Positions 54,391 through 63,902 of a stretch of 64,000 bases of DNA are shown piece after piece (the first letter of the stretch is position 1; each line of letters starts with the position of its first letter). Location: the NCBI GenBank assembly GCA_009779135.1, contig WREW01000003.1:27661-91660 (forward strand). The letters are read 5' to 3'. The notes under the pieces are model-generated. The model was not told the DNA's origin. It made no database searches and saw nothing but the letters and a program-made list of their open reading frames with translations. The translations under genes and the position numbers were made by a program. This DNA is from Alphaproteobacteria bacterium. GTDB lineage: Bacteria; Pseudomonadota; Alphaproteobacteria; UBA9219.

Positions 54391-55707
54391 ATGAAGACTT
54401 CATTTTACAACCTGATTGTACCTATTGAAGGCCAAACAGCTGCTACCTATAATACATTGAACAATACGATTGTTTTAATGTCCACTTCAGAAACAAACCT
54501 TCTCAAGAAAGGAGAACTGAAACCATTTTCTGTTACTAAATTAGACAAGTTAAAGGCTTTGGGGATGGTCATTGAGAACGATGTAGATGAGAAAAGTATT
54601 TTGGATTTACGAAGGCATGCTGTTCAGTTCAACGGTAATAAAACCCACATTTTCTTGACACTTACTCGTGCGTGCAATTGTGAGTGCGTTTACTGTTTCC
54701 AGAAAAACAACGAAAATCAGGGTGTTTTAACGCCTGAAATTGCTCTTGGCATTAGAGATTTCGTTACACAGATGGTAGAATCAAACAGATCCACAAAGTT
54801 ACAAATTGATTTTTTTGGTGGAGAACCTCTTCTTTGTAAGGATCTTCTAGAAAAAGAATGCGGTTTTTATGATGATTATGCAAAAAACAAAAATCTGCAC
54901 CTTTCTTATCGTTTTTATACAAACGGCACTTTGCTAGATCAGGATACAGTTGCTTGGATAGCAGAACATCCAATTAAAGATATTCAGGTTACATTGGATG
55001 GCCCTGAAACAATTCATAATGCCATGCGTCCCCTTAAAAACAGGAAAAATTCGTTTCGCGCGACTGTTGATGGATTAAAGAAATTAAAGGAAGCAGGCAT
55101 TCCCTACATTATTCGGATTAACTTTGACAAAAACAATCTCACACATATAGAGCCTCTTATGAAAAGCCTTGTTTTGGAAGGATTGGAAGCATCTTCTATA
55201 TCTTTCTACCCTGTTCAAAATATGACTGAAGCCAGCTGCAGCCATAATGCTGTTTGTACAAGCCGAGAGGTGAAAGATGCAATGCCGTCTTTGTGGGCTA
55301 AGGCTGAAAAAATGGGTTTTCGTTTTCCAACGATTCCACCTGCGGCTTATCTATATTGCACAGCATCATGTATATCGAGTGCGGTAATTGATTTTAAGGG
55401 AAGAGTTTATAAGTGTGCGCTTTTACAAGAAGACCCAAAATTTCAAGTCGGCCAGATCTCAAAGAATGGCTTTTCAGGTCCATTGCCGGAATACTACAGA
55501 TGGATGAAAAGAGACCCGCTTAATTGGAAACAATGCGCAAGCTGCTTGTTACTTCCACTTTGCGGAGGAGGATGCGGAGGAGCAGGTACTCATAAGAACG
55601 GTACCTATGAAGCACCAAACTGTATGTTTATGGATAGAAAAATGCTAAAACAGGCAATCCAGTTGGAGTTGGCCCGCGGACGATTACACCCTTATGATCT
55701 CCGCTGA
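54391..55707 (+). CDS. radical SAM/SPASM peptide-modifying enzyme
   Basis: CNCECVYC (CxxxCxxC); SPASM cysteines CISSAVIDFKGRVYKC ... CASCLLLPLCGGGC ... C. Confidence 0.95.
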   Translation: MKTSFYNLIVPIEGQTAATYNTLNNTIVLMSTSETNLLKKGELKPFSVTKLDKLKALGMVIENDVDEKSILDLRRHAVQFNGNKTHIFLTLTRACNCECVYCFQKNNENQGVLTPEIALGIRDFVTQMVESNRSTKLQIDFFGGEPLLCKDLLEKECGFYDDYAKNKNLHLSYRFYTNGTLLDQDTVAWIAEHPIKDIQVTLDGPETIHNAMRPLKNRKNSFRATVDGLKKLKEAGIPYIIRINFDKNNLTHIEPLMKSLVLEGLEASSISFYPVQNMTEASCSHNAVCTSREVKDAMPSLWAKAEKMGFRFPTIPPAAYLYCTASCISSAVIDFKGRVYKCALLQEDPKFQVGQISKNGFSGPLPEYYRWMKRDPLNWKQCASCLLLPLCGGGCGGAGTHKNGTYEAPNCMFMDRKMLKQAIQLELARGRLHPYDLR

Positions 55708-57299
55708 TGCATGAAAAACTTAATATGAGTGATGACGCAAGGAAGAAAAGCACGGACGTTTTGCTTCGCGGTTATGCCGAGGCAAAAAGGAGTTTGTCCA
55801 CAAATATAGCTAATGAATATTTTCTTTGGAGAGAATTGCTTGAATCCCTGAAAGAAGATGTTTCCAGTTTACCGAATGTGTTAAAAGAAAGGGCCGCGTA
55901 TGTTCTTGAACAGCAGCTTGAGGATGACAACTTTGTTTTGAATCACATCTCAAAGCAGAGAAATCTCTCTCAATGTTTTATTGACGACGCCATCAATTCG
56001 CACGATCCGAATAGGCAACGCAACGCATTGAGGGTCGCGCTTCAAGAATTCTCTTTTCTAAGAGGCTCTCTTTCGTGGAGTAGCGCCAGCCATGCTCAAA
56101 GCCAATGTCCCATGTTTTTTTCTCCAAGTGAAAACGGCGCAGTTTCGGCCAACTACGACAGATACGGTTCCCTATACCTTCAAGAAAGGGAGGAAATTCT
56201 TGCCTCGGCGCTTGGTCACAGCCCTCAGACAACAACCCTCCTTTTAACATCTTCCGGACAAGCGGCTTTCTCAGTGATTGAAAGCTTTCTTTTCAAGGAT
56301 GCGCTTCCAGATCGGCCTGTTATCGTAAGCATGCCCTATATCTATTTTGAGGGACTTGAGCAACTGTCCTTAACTAAGAACGCATCATTTTTTCGTACTG
56401 CTTCTTGGTCTCCTAAAAACATTATTGATTTAGCAAACGAAAAAAAAGCTGATGTTGTCTTTATTGATCCGCTTGCCAATCTAGGATGTTTGCCATCTAT
56501 TGATCTCAAAGAATTTGCCTCTGAATTAACAGGGATGGATTGGTCTGATCGTTGGCTTGTCATTGACGGAACCCTTATCTCCGGTGGCATCAATGTTTTT
56601 GACGTTTTTAACCGTTCCCATCACCCTAAAGTCCTGTATTATGAAAGCGGGAGTAAATATCTTCAACTCGGCCTAGATCTGCAAATGGCCGGCGCAGTCG
56701 TTTGTCCGAAACAATTAACGGAAAGCATTTCAAACCATCGAAGAAATACTGGCGGTGTAATGTACCTACACGCCCTCACGCGATTTCCCAAATACTCCAG
56801 GAAACAGTTTCTAGACAGAATGACACGACTTACAAAAAATGCTGAAACTCTCTATGCAACCCTACTAATTAACAAAAACCTGTCTGATAAACTTTGTGTA
56901 GCCTTTCCCTCAGAATGGGAAAGTTTGGGATGGTCTCATGGCGGGGGACTAGTTGCTGTAACAATGAAAGACGCTACCCTAAACAATAGAAGTAATTACA
57001 ATGAGGTAATAGACAATATCTTTAAAAACTGCAAGGTTAAAGGTCTTCCTTTTACACGGGGTACAAGTTTTGGTTTTTCGACATTCCGCGTTGCTGCTAT
57101 AACGGAAGTGCCAGATGAGGTCCCCCCATTTCTGCGTTTTTCCGTGGGAGATGGGGATACAAAAGAGACAGCGTTAATATGTAACGCTATTTCAAAGGCT
57201 TTTTGTTGCTTTTTTGATAGAAAAGCTGCTAAAAACAGGTTAGCAAGGCACCCTAAACAATGGCCTATCCACGATACCCTTAAAGGTGGATGTAAATAA
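55707..57299 (+). CDS. PLP-dependent fold-type I enzyme (Cys/Met-metabolism-like) with N-terminal extension
   Basis: TSSGQAAFSVIESFLF, VVFIDPLANLGCLPSIDL, LVIDGTLISGG, YYESGSKYLQLGLDLQMAGAVV (candidate PLP lysine). Confidence 0.75.
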   Translation: MHEKLNMSDDARKKSTDVLLRGYAEAKRSLSTNIANEYFLWRELLESLKEDVSSLPNVLKERAAYVLEQQLEDDNFVLNHISKQRNLSQCFIDDAINSHDPNRQRNALRVALQEFSFLRGSLSWSSASHAQSQCPMFFSPSENGAVSANYDRYGSLYLQEREEILASALGHSPQTTTLLLTSSGQAAFSVIESFLFKDALPDRPVIVSMPYIYFEGLEQLSLTKNASFFRTASWSPKNIIDLANEKKADVVFIDPLANLGCLPSIDLKEFASELTGMDWSDRWLVIDGTLISGGINVFDVFNRSHHPKVLYYESGSKYLQLGLDLQMAGAVVCPKQLTESISNHRRNTGGVMYLHALTRFPKYSRKQFLDRMTRLTKNAETLYATLLINKNLSDKLCVAFPSEWESLGWSHGGGLVAVTMKDATLNNRSNYNEVIDNIFKNCKVKGLPFTRGTSFGFSTFRVAAITEVPDEVPPFLRFSVGDGDTKETALICNAISKAFCCFFDRKAAKNRLARHPKQWPIHDTLKGGCK

Positions 57300-57345
57300 A
57301 CTGTCAATGCAAGGGGATACAGGGAATTTTTGAAAGGAAAAGTAA

Positions 57346-59838
57346 ATGATCTATCCATTTAAAGAAATAGAAAAAAAATGGCGCGTGGCATGGGAAGAGA
57401 ATGGAACGTTCTTAACCCAAGAGGACAAAGCCAAGCCTAAATATTATATCCTTGACATGTTTCCCTATCCATCAGGGCAAGGTCTCCACGTCGGTCATTT
57501 AAAGGGATACGTCGCAAGTGATGTTGTCGCACGATATAAAAGAATGCAAGGTTTTAACGTTCTGCACCCCATGGGGTGGGATGCATTCGGCCTTCCTGCG
57601 GAGAGGCAAGCCTCTAGAGAAAACATCCATCCCGCCGACCTAGTGGCTCGAAACGTTGCCGTTTTCAAAGAACAGCTTTCGCGCGTCGGTTTGAGCTATG
57701 ACTGGGAACGAGAAATATCGACAACAGACCCATCTTATTACAAATGGACACAGTGGCTATTTAAACAGCTTTATGAAAAAGGTCTTGCCTATCAAGCTGA
57801 CGTGCCCGTCAATTGGTGTCCTGCTCTTGGAACGGTTTTGGCTAACGAAGAAGTGAAGGACGGCGTTTATATTGAAACTGGAGATGCCGTCGAACAGCGT
57901 GTTATGAAGCAATGGATGCTTAAAATAACGGCTTATTCCGACAGGTTAGTTGATGACTTGCAAAGTCTTGACTGGCCGGATAGCGTCAAGGAAATGCAAA
58001 GGCAGTGGATAGGACGTTCCGAAGGCGCTCTTGTGTCTTTCCAGATTGAAAACACAACATCAGCCTTTGATGTCTTCACGACACGCTCTGATACGCTATT
58101 TGGGGGAACATATTGCGTTCTTGCCCCTGAACATCCGCTTATCGCAGAAATTACGTCTCCAGAAGCAAGAGATCGCATCCGGCAATATGTAGAAGAAACT
58201 CAAAAGAAATCTGAAAGGGATCGGCTTGCTTCCGCTGGACAGAAAACCGGCGTCTTCACCGGAGCTATGGCTATCAATCCAGCTAACGGTAAGGCTATTC
58301 CAATCTGGATATCCGATTATGTTCTTATGACCTATGGAACGGGAGCCGTTTTTGGTTGCCCGGCACATGATGAAAGAGATCATGCGTTCGCGCGTCAGCA
58401 TAACCTTCCTATCGTTCCGGTCGTCTCCGGCGGTGATGTTCAGAAGGCAGCATGGATGGGTGATGGCCTTCACATCAATTCTGGTTTCTTGGACGGACTT
58501 AACACGGAAGAAGCAAAGCAAAAAATTACCAAGTGGCTTGTCGATAACGATCGCGGAAGTCCTCATACGACTTACCGCCTGCGTGATTGGCTTTTCAGCC
58601 GTCAGCGTTATTGGGGGGAACCATTTCCTTTCTTGTATGACGAAAACGGAAACATCAATCCCGTTCCTGATGAAAACCTTCCGGTGCAGCTTCCCATGCT
58701 AACGAATTGGGAAAGCGTCCGAGGGGAAATCACACCACTTGCGAGCTGTCGGGACTGGGCCGAGACAACAAATCCACATACCGGACGGCTTGCCGTGCGA
58801 GAAACCAATACGATGCCACAGTGGGCCGGTTCCTCTTGGTATTTTCTTCGGTTCTGCGATCCTCATAATGCTGACAGGCCTTGGTCTCAAGAAAAAGAAC
58901 GCCATTGGATGCCTGTTGATCTTTATATCGGAGGCGTTGAACATGCGACACTGCATCTTCTGTACGCACGGTTTTGGCATAAAGTTTTTTATGATTTGGG
59001 ACTTGTTTCTACTTCTGAGCCATTTAAGAAGCTGGTCAATCAAGGGTTGATTACGGCAAGGAGTTTCCGCGACTCTCAAGGACGTTACCATTACCCGGAA
59101 GATGCTGAAGAGACAGAAAACGGTTGGGTAACAAAGGAAGGAAAACTTCCTCTAGATACGAAAGTCGAAAAGATGTCAAAGAGTCGATATAATGTTGTCC
59201 GTCCGGATGACGTTATTGACCGCTATGGGGCTGACACCCTCCGCATCTTTGAAGCTTTCATCGGCCCCGTTGACAAAGGGGGAGTCTGGCAAGACGAACA
59301 TATAGTCGGACCCCATAGATTTCTCGAAAGAGTTTATCAGCTTGCCAGCAGAAAGAACTTCGCTGAAAAAACAGACTCTAAGCTTGAACAGATTATGCAC
59401 CGCACGATAAAGCAAGTAACTCAGAATATTGAGGAAATGAACCTTAACACTGCTATAAGTCGCCTTATGGAAGCCTCAAATGAGTTGTGCAAACGGCAGC
59501 ACACGAAAGAAGATGTCTCTGTTTTTGTCAGAATGATCGCCCCTTTTGCTCCGCACATCGCGGAAGAGTGTTGGGAAAATCTTGGCAATAAAGGATCCGT
59601 CGCTTATGCGTCATGGCCCGCGTATGACCCGGACCTAACGAAAGAGGATCGGATGCAGTTACCTATACAAATCAATGGCAAACTGCGTGCAACGTTGGAC
59701 GTTGAACATGGAATGGACAAGGATGAGATCATGGCGTTAATCAATGAGAATCCGAACACAGCTAAGTTGTTAGAGAGGCAAAACGTAAAAAAAGTAATTC
59801 ATATCCCTAACAAGATTATAAACTTTGTAGTAGGGTAA
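57346..59838 (+). CDS. leuS: leucyl-tRNA synthetase located inside the accessory cluster
   Basis: MFPYPSGQGLHVGHLKGYVASDVVARYKRMQGFNVLHPMGWDAFGLPAE, CP1 editing motifs TTRSDTLFGGTY and GTGAVFGCPAHDERDHAFA, KMSKSRYNVV. Confidence 0.96.
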   Translation: MIYPFKEIEKKWRVAWEENGTFLTQEDKAKPKYYILDMFPYPSGQGLHVGHLKGYVASDVVARYKRMQGFNVLHPMGWDAFGLPAERQASRENIHPADLVARNVAVFKEQLSRVGLSYDWEREISTTDPSYYKWTQWLFKQLYEKGLAYQADVPVNWCPALGTVLANEEVKDGVYIETGDAVEQRVMKQWMLKITAYSDRLVDDLQSLDWPDSVKEMQRQWIGRSEGALVSFQIENTTSAFDVFTTRSDTLFGGTYCVLAPEHPLIAEITSPEARDRIRQYVEETQKKSERDRLASAGQKTGVFTGAMAINPANGKAIPIWISDYVLMTYGTGAVFGCPAHDERDHAFARQHNLPIVPVVSGGDVQKAAWMGDGLHINSGFLDGLNTEEAKQKITKWLVDNDRGSPHTTYRLRDWLFSRQRYWGEPFPFLYDENGNINPVPDENLPVQLPMLTNWESVRGEITPLASCRDWAETTNPHTGRLAVRETNTMPQWAGSSWYFLRFCDPHNADRPWSQEKERHWMPVDLYIGGVEHATLHLLYARFWHKVFYDLGLVSTSEPFKKLVNQGLITARSFRDSQGRYHYPEDAEETENGWVTKEGKLPLDTKVEKMSKSRYNVVRPDDVIDRYGADTLRIFEAFIGPVDKGGVWQDEHIVGPHRFLERVYQLASRKNFAEKTDSKLEQIMHRTIKQVTQNIEEMNLNTAISRLMEASNELCKRQHTKEDVSVFVRMIAPFAPHIAEECWENLGNKGSVAYASWPAYDPDLTKEDRMQLPIQINGKLRATLDVEHGMDKDEIMALINENPNTAKLLERQNVKKVIHIPNKIINFVVG

Positions 59839-59873
59839 TCGCTCGTATAGATAACTGATTGACCGGAGGAAGG

Positions 59874-61262
59874 ATGCCAAATCAAACGACAAAAGACCGG
59901 ATTGTGGTGAGGCTCCTTGATTTTTGGCTTCAATATGGGGCAACCCATTTTGATGTCCCTGGATTTCAGGTCTGCATCCGCAAGGGAGAAAAAGTTCTCC
60001 TTAGCAAAGCTTATGGTTATGCCTGCCTTGAAAGCCGGCACAAATATACCACGTCTCATTGGGGACACCTCGCTTCACACAGTAAGATGCTTACTGCTGC
60101 GCTCGCCCTTGTACTGCAGGAAAGCGGGAAGCTATCTCTCTCTGACACAGCGGCTCAGCATCTCGGATGGCTTAAACGGCATGTGGACAAACGTTATCAG
60201 CAAATCACACTCCGTGATTTACTGACACATCGCGCTGGGATTTTAGGGGACGGAACGGATGGTAGTTATTGGAGTCTTGAGAGGGCATTCCCGTCGGCAC
60301 ATGAACTTAAGGCGGAGATTCTCCGGTCTCGTCTCGTTTATGCGCCGAATACGGAAACGAAGTATTCCAATTTTGGTTATAGTCTTTTCGCTCTTGTGCT
60401 TGAAAAGATTTTTAACAAACCCTACAGGGTCCTTGTCAATGACATCATTCTTGTGAAAAACAAGGATCTGGCACTGACACCTGATTATGATTCAGACCAA
60501 GAAGAAAAATATGCGTCAGGCTATTCAAAAAGATTCTATGAGGGGGAAAGAAAGGCTTTCCGACATGTCCCAACGCATGCTTTGGCCGCCGCGACAGGAT
60601 TATGCGGCAATATCGAAAGCTCAACGCTCCTCGTCAAGAGGCTCTATCTTGACGGTTATATGATTTCAGAAGAAAGTAGGCGGGAGCTTCGCAATCTCAA
60701 TTGGCCGATCAAAAACGCGACACAAGAACTTTATGGCTTGGGAACAGCCTTTCATCAAACAGACTGCGGTCTGTTCTGTGGACACTCAGGCGGATTCCCT
60801 GGCTTCACATCTCAAACAAGGCTGTGGAATCAAACGGATTACGTTTTCGGTTTTGTCGCCAACACCAGCGCCTCCATTTCGATGGCGGCGATCAAATCCT
60901 TTGGCCGCATCTTTCTTAAGATTGAGGAAACATTCTCCGAAAACGAGATGTCAAGCCTTCTCGTGTCCCCTCCTTTAATGAATTGGTGGGGGGTAGGTGT
61001 TTATGTTTTGGGAAAAAATAAGGCTCTTTACTTGCCAATACTAGACTGGTCATTCGGGGATGAATCTATCGTATTCTTTCGCAGGAAAGACGGTTTCTTC
61101 GAAACCCACAAGATATCCGGATACGGCAGCGTGGGAGAGCCTGTAGAGTTCTTTGTCAAAGATAGAAAAATAAAAGCTGTCAAGCGCGGAGCCTTTTTGG
61201 CTCTTCCTAAAAAAGAATTCTTGGAAAAGTCGCGGTTGTCATTTTTTGAGGAAAAACCGTAG
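59874..61262 (+). CDS. beta-lactamase (class C)/D-aminopeptidase-like serine hydrolase
   Basis: SHSK (SxxK), YSNFGYSLFALVLEKI (YxN), CGHSGGFPG (HxG-like). Confidence 0.88.
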   Translation: MPNQTTKDRIVVRLLDFWLQYGATHFDVPGFQVCIRKGEKVLLSKAYGYACLESRHKYTTSHWGHLASHSKMLTAALALVLQESGKLSLSDTAAQHLGWLKRHVDKRYQQITLRDLLTHRAGILGDGTDGSYWSLERAFPSAHELKAEILRSRLVYAPNTETKYSNFGYSLFALVLEKIFNKPYRVLVNDIILVKNKDLALTPDYDSDQEEKYASGYSKRFYEGERKAFRHVPTHALAAATGLCGNIESSTLLVKRLYLDGYMISEESRRELRNLNWPIKNATQELYGLGTAFHQTDCGLFCGHSGGFPGFTSQTRLWNQTDYVFGFVANTSASISMAAIKSFGRIFLKIEETFSENEMSSLLVSPPLMNWWGVGVYVLGKNKALYLPILDWSFGDESIVFFRRKDGFFETHKISGYGSVGEPVEFFVKDRKIKAVKRGAFLALPKKEFLEKSRLSFFEEKP

Positions 61263-61273
61263 GAAAAAATAAA

Positions 61274-62410
61274 ATGATAGATTTGCTATATGTTCCTAAC
61301 GAACAAATTGACGTCAAAAAAATAGAGGATCTGTCTATATCAAAGTTATTGTCTGAAGTAAATTACTCAGAGACAGGCGGATTGCATGCTGTTCGCGAAA
61401 AAGTCAGACGTTACATAGGGCGACTTGTCGGTGCTTCCATAAAACCGGAGACAGTTTTTTTAACAAACGGAGCGGATCAGGCTCTATGTGTGGCCTTGGG
61501 AGCTATTAAACAGATAAAAGGGGGTTCTGTTTATATACAAACGCCATACTATTATAAATACCCTAATCAAATTCGAATGGTTCACGGCGGAAAGATCAAA
61601 ACACAAGCTGCAACGCATCCTCTTCTTGACAGCGAACACATGCTCACGGCAGCGAAAGATGCTAATACATCGGCAGTGATATTCAATAATCCGAATAACC
61701 CGCTGGGGTATATTCAACCAAAGCAAGTTCTAGAACATCTTCTCATGAGTACTCTTTCAAGCCAGGCCCATCTTATTTATGATACCGTATATGTAGATAC
61801 GTTATTCGACCCCTCAGATGAGGCGCATTTCAAACTGCCAGAGGATAATGGCCTAATCGATAGGTTGTGGATTGTCGGCAGCCTATCAAAATCCCACGGC
61901 GTTGCAGGGTGGCGTCTTGGTTTTTTAGTTTGCCCAGATAAAGAAAAGAAACGTGTTGCTCCAATTTTAAGCGCACTCACTTCTAACCTTTCAACAGTAA
62001 GCCAGCGGTTAGTCAATATTGTGCTCAGTTCAGATTTTTTTGAACAGCGCCGGCAAAAGTTGTGCACCGAAATGGCAGCAAACGCCCAGGTTATCTTTGA
62101 GTATGCTGAAAAAAATCATCCTTTACTTTTCCCAAACATGATAAAGCCAAAAGCTGGAATATTCTTTGGTCTTAACAATCCAGCAATTAAAAACAAGGAA
62201 GACGAAAATCACATACAAAACGAGCTGAAAAAAGAGGGAATTCAGGTCCTGAGCGGAAGCATCTTCGGATATCCTTCTGTTTTTCGTATCCCCATCGCTA
62301 CGCCACTTAAAGACTGCACCACTTTTTTCCAGCAGGTCGAAAAATTCTTCGACGTCAATCGTCCCGACAACACAACCCGCATTGGTACTCGTGAAAACCT
62401 CTCCCCCTAA
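61274..62410 (+). CDS. class I/II pyridoxal phosphate-dependent aminotransferase
   Basis: VIFNNPNNPLGYIQPKQVL, LIYDTVYVDTLF, SLSKSHGVAGWRLGFLV. Confidence 0.92.
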   Translation: MIDLLYVPNEQIDVKKIEDLSISKLLSEVNYSETGGLHAVREKVRRYIGRLVGASIKPETVFLTNGADQALCVALGAIKQIKGGSVYIQTPYYYKYPNQIRMVHGGKIKTQAATHPLLDSEHMLTAAKDANTSAVIFNNPNNPLGYIQPKQVLEHLLMSTLSSQAHLIYDTVYVDTLFDPSDEAHFKLPEDNGLIDRLWIVGSLSKSHGVAGWRLGFLVCPDKEKKRVAPILSALTSNLSTVSQRLVNIVLSSDFFEQRRQKLCTEMAANAQVIFEYAEKNHPLLFPNMIKPKAGIFFGLNNPAIKNKEDENHIQNELKKEGIQVLSGSIFGYPSVFRIPIATPLKDCTTFFQQVEKFFDVNRPDNTTRIGTRENLSP

Positions 62411-62547
62411 ACTACATAGCTTCGCAAGCTCGATAATCCTTCATAAACTCTCAGGATGGACTCTAATAAGCCAAAATAATAATTTCTGTTTTAATGTCAC
62501 AGGTTTTTTTACAAAATCATCAACCATCATTCAGGACATTGTTAACT

Positions 62548-63666
62548 ATGAAAATCGTTAATGTTGAAACATTGAAAGCCTTCTCTTCCTCCTTGCTAGC
62601 CAAAAGTGGCTTTACGGATGAAGAAGCAGCAGCTATTGCTGCCAGCCTTACACTTTCTGAAATGACAGGACATAGTTCACATGGTCTAACAAGAATGCGA
62701 GGATACATTAAAGATCTTAGAAAAGGGTCAACCGTGAGTGGGGTCAAACCTCAAACAATTCAAGAAACAGCAAATAGTATTATGGTCGATGGACAACACG
62801 GAACAGGGCCGATTGTAATCCCTCCGTTGCTCAATAAATTACGGGCCAAATTGGATGATAATGCTGTTGTTTGCGCGACGTTGCTGAATTGCGGAAACGT
62901 TGGACGTTTGGGAGAATGGGTTGAAATAGTCGCGAAGGCAGGATATCCCGGACTTATGCTCGTTAATGATAACGGAGGATTTTTCTGTGTTGCCCCACCT
63001 GGCGGGAAAAAAGCTGTGACCAGCACAAATCCTTTGGCTTTTGCCATTCCTTTACCAGAGGGAGAAGTTTTCCTCACCGACATGTCGTCAAGCTCTATCG
63101 CATATGGAAAGGTCAGATTAGCTTATTTGGAAGGCACTTCAGTTTCCCCATATTGCATTAAAGATGCTGACGGGAAAATGACGCTTGATCCTGGGGTTCT
63201 TTTTTCTTTCCCGTCCGGGAGCATCATGCCGATGGGCGGCGGTCAAGAACATAAGGGGTTCGCATTATCAATGTTCATTGATATGCTTGTGGCTGGGTTA
63301 TCAGGCGGATACGCACCTCCAGCGCCTTCCGGTGTAAAGGTTGCGAATAATTCCGTGTTCGTTTTCTGGAATCCCAGATTTTTTGCAGGGCTTGATCATA
63401 TACAATCTCAAGCGAGAAAATATATCGATTTCGTGCGTTCATCATCTCCTGCAGATCCGACCAGGCCACTTCGTCTCGCCGGAGACAGAATGCGTACCCT
63501 TCAACAAGAAAGAGAGCGTGATGGTGTTCCATTAAGTACGGCATTAACTGCTGACTTGTTAGCTCTTGCACGAGAACTTGATGTTGCACCGCCGCCTGCG
63601 CTCATTCATGAAAACACTGGATCTACCACAACAAAAGCTATATCAGCGGCTTGTATACCAAGATAG
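62548..63666 (+). CDS. Ldh_2 family (malate/L-lactate-type) oxidoreductase
   Basis: LSEMTGHSSHGLTRMRGYIKDLRKGS, VAPPGGKKAVTSTNPLAFAIPLP, DADGKMTLDPGV, GGGQEHKGFALSMFIDMLVAGLSGG. Confidence 0.88.
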   Translation: MKIVNVETLKAFSSSLLAKSGFTDEEAAAIAASLTLSEMTGHSSHGLTRMRGYIKDLRKGSTVSGVKPQTIQETANSIMVDGQHGTGPIVIPPLLNKLRAKLDDNAVVCATLLNCGNVGRLGEWVEIVAKAGYPGLMLVNDNGGFFCVAPPGGKKAVTSTNPLAFAIPLPEGEVFLTDMSSSSIAYGKVRLAYLEGTSVSPYCIKDADGKMTLDPGVLFSFPSGSIMPMGGGQEHKGFALSMFIDMLVAGLSGGYAPPAPSGVKVANNSVFVFWNPRFFAGLDHIQSQARKYIDFVRSSSPADPTRPLRLAGDRMRTLQQERERDGVPLSTALTADLLALARELDVAPPPALIHENTGSTTTKAISAACIPR

Positions 63667-63902
63667 TTTAATACGAAAGTGTCCACATTAACGACTGATA
63701 CGGCGCTTTTATCCCCTAAGCAGCGGGCGGCAAGAACACATAATCATCCGCTTTCTGAGCAGTCTGCAAGGGCCTTGCTGGCGGGATGGGGAAGCCGACC
63801 GCCCCTTTCGGCAGCTTGGCAAAGTCCATGGCCGCCGGAAACATGGGGTGCGGGCCAAGGTGACGAACGGGAAGATCTAGGGTATAGACTCATAAACTAG
63901 AT

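Noticed and set aside
63679-63900. 73-aa ORF after the Ldh_2 gene as an additional cluster member or second precursor
   Set aside because: Lacks a good SD, is composed of uneven low-complexity residues and overlaps the probable IS end; not supportable as a gene.
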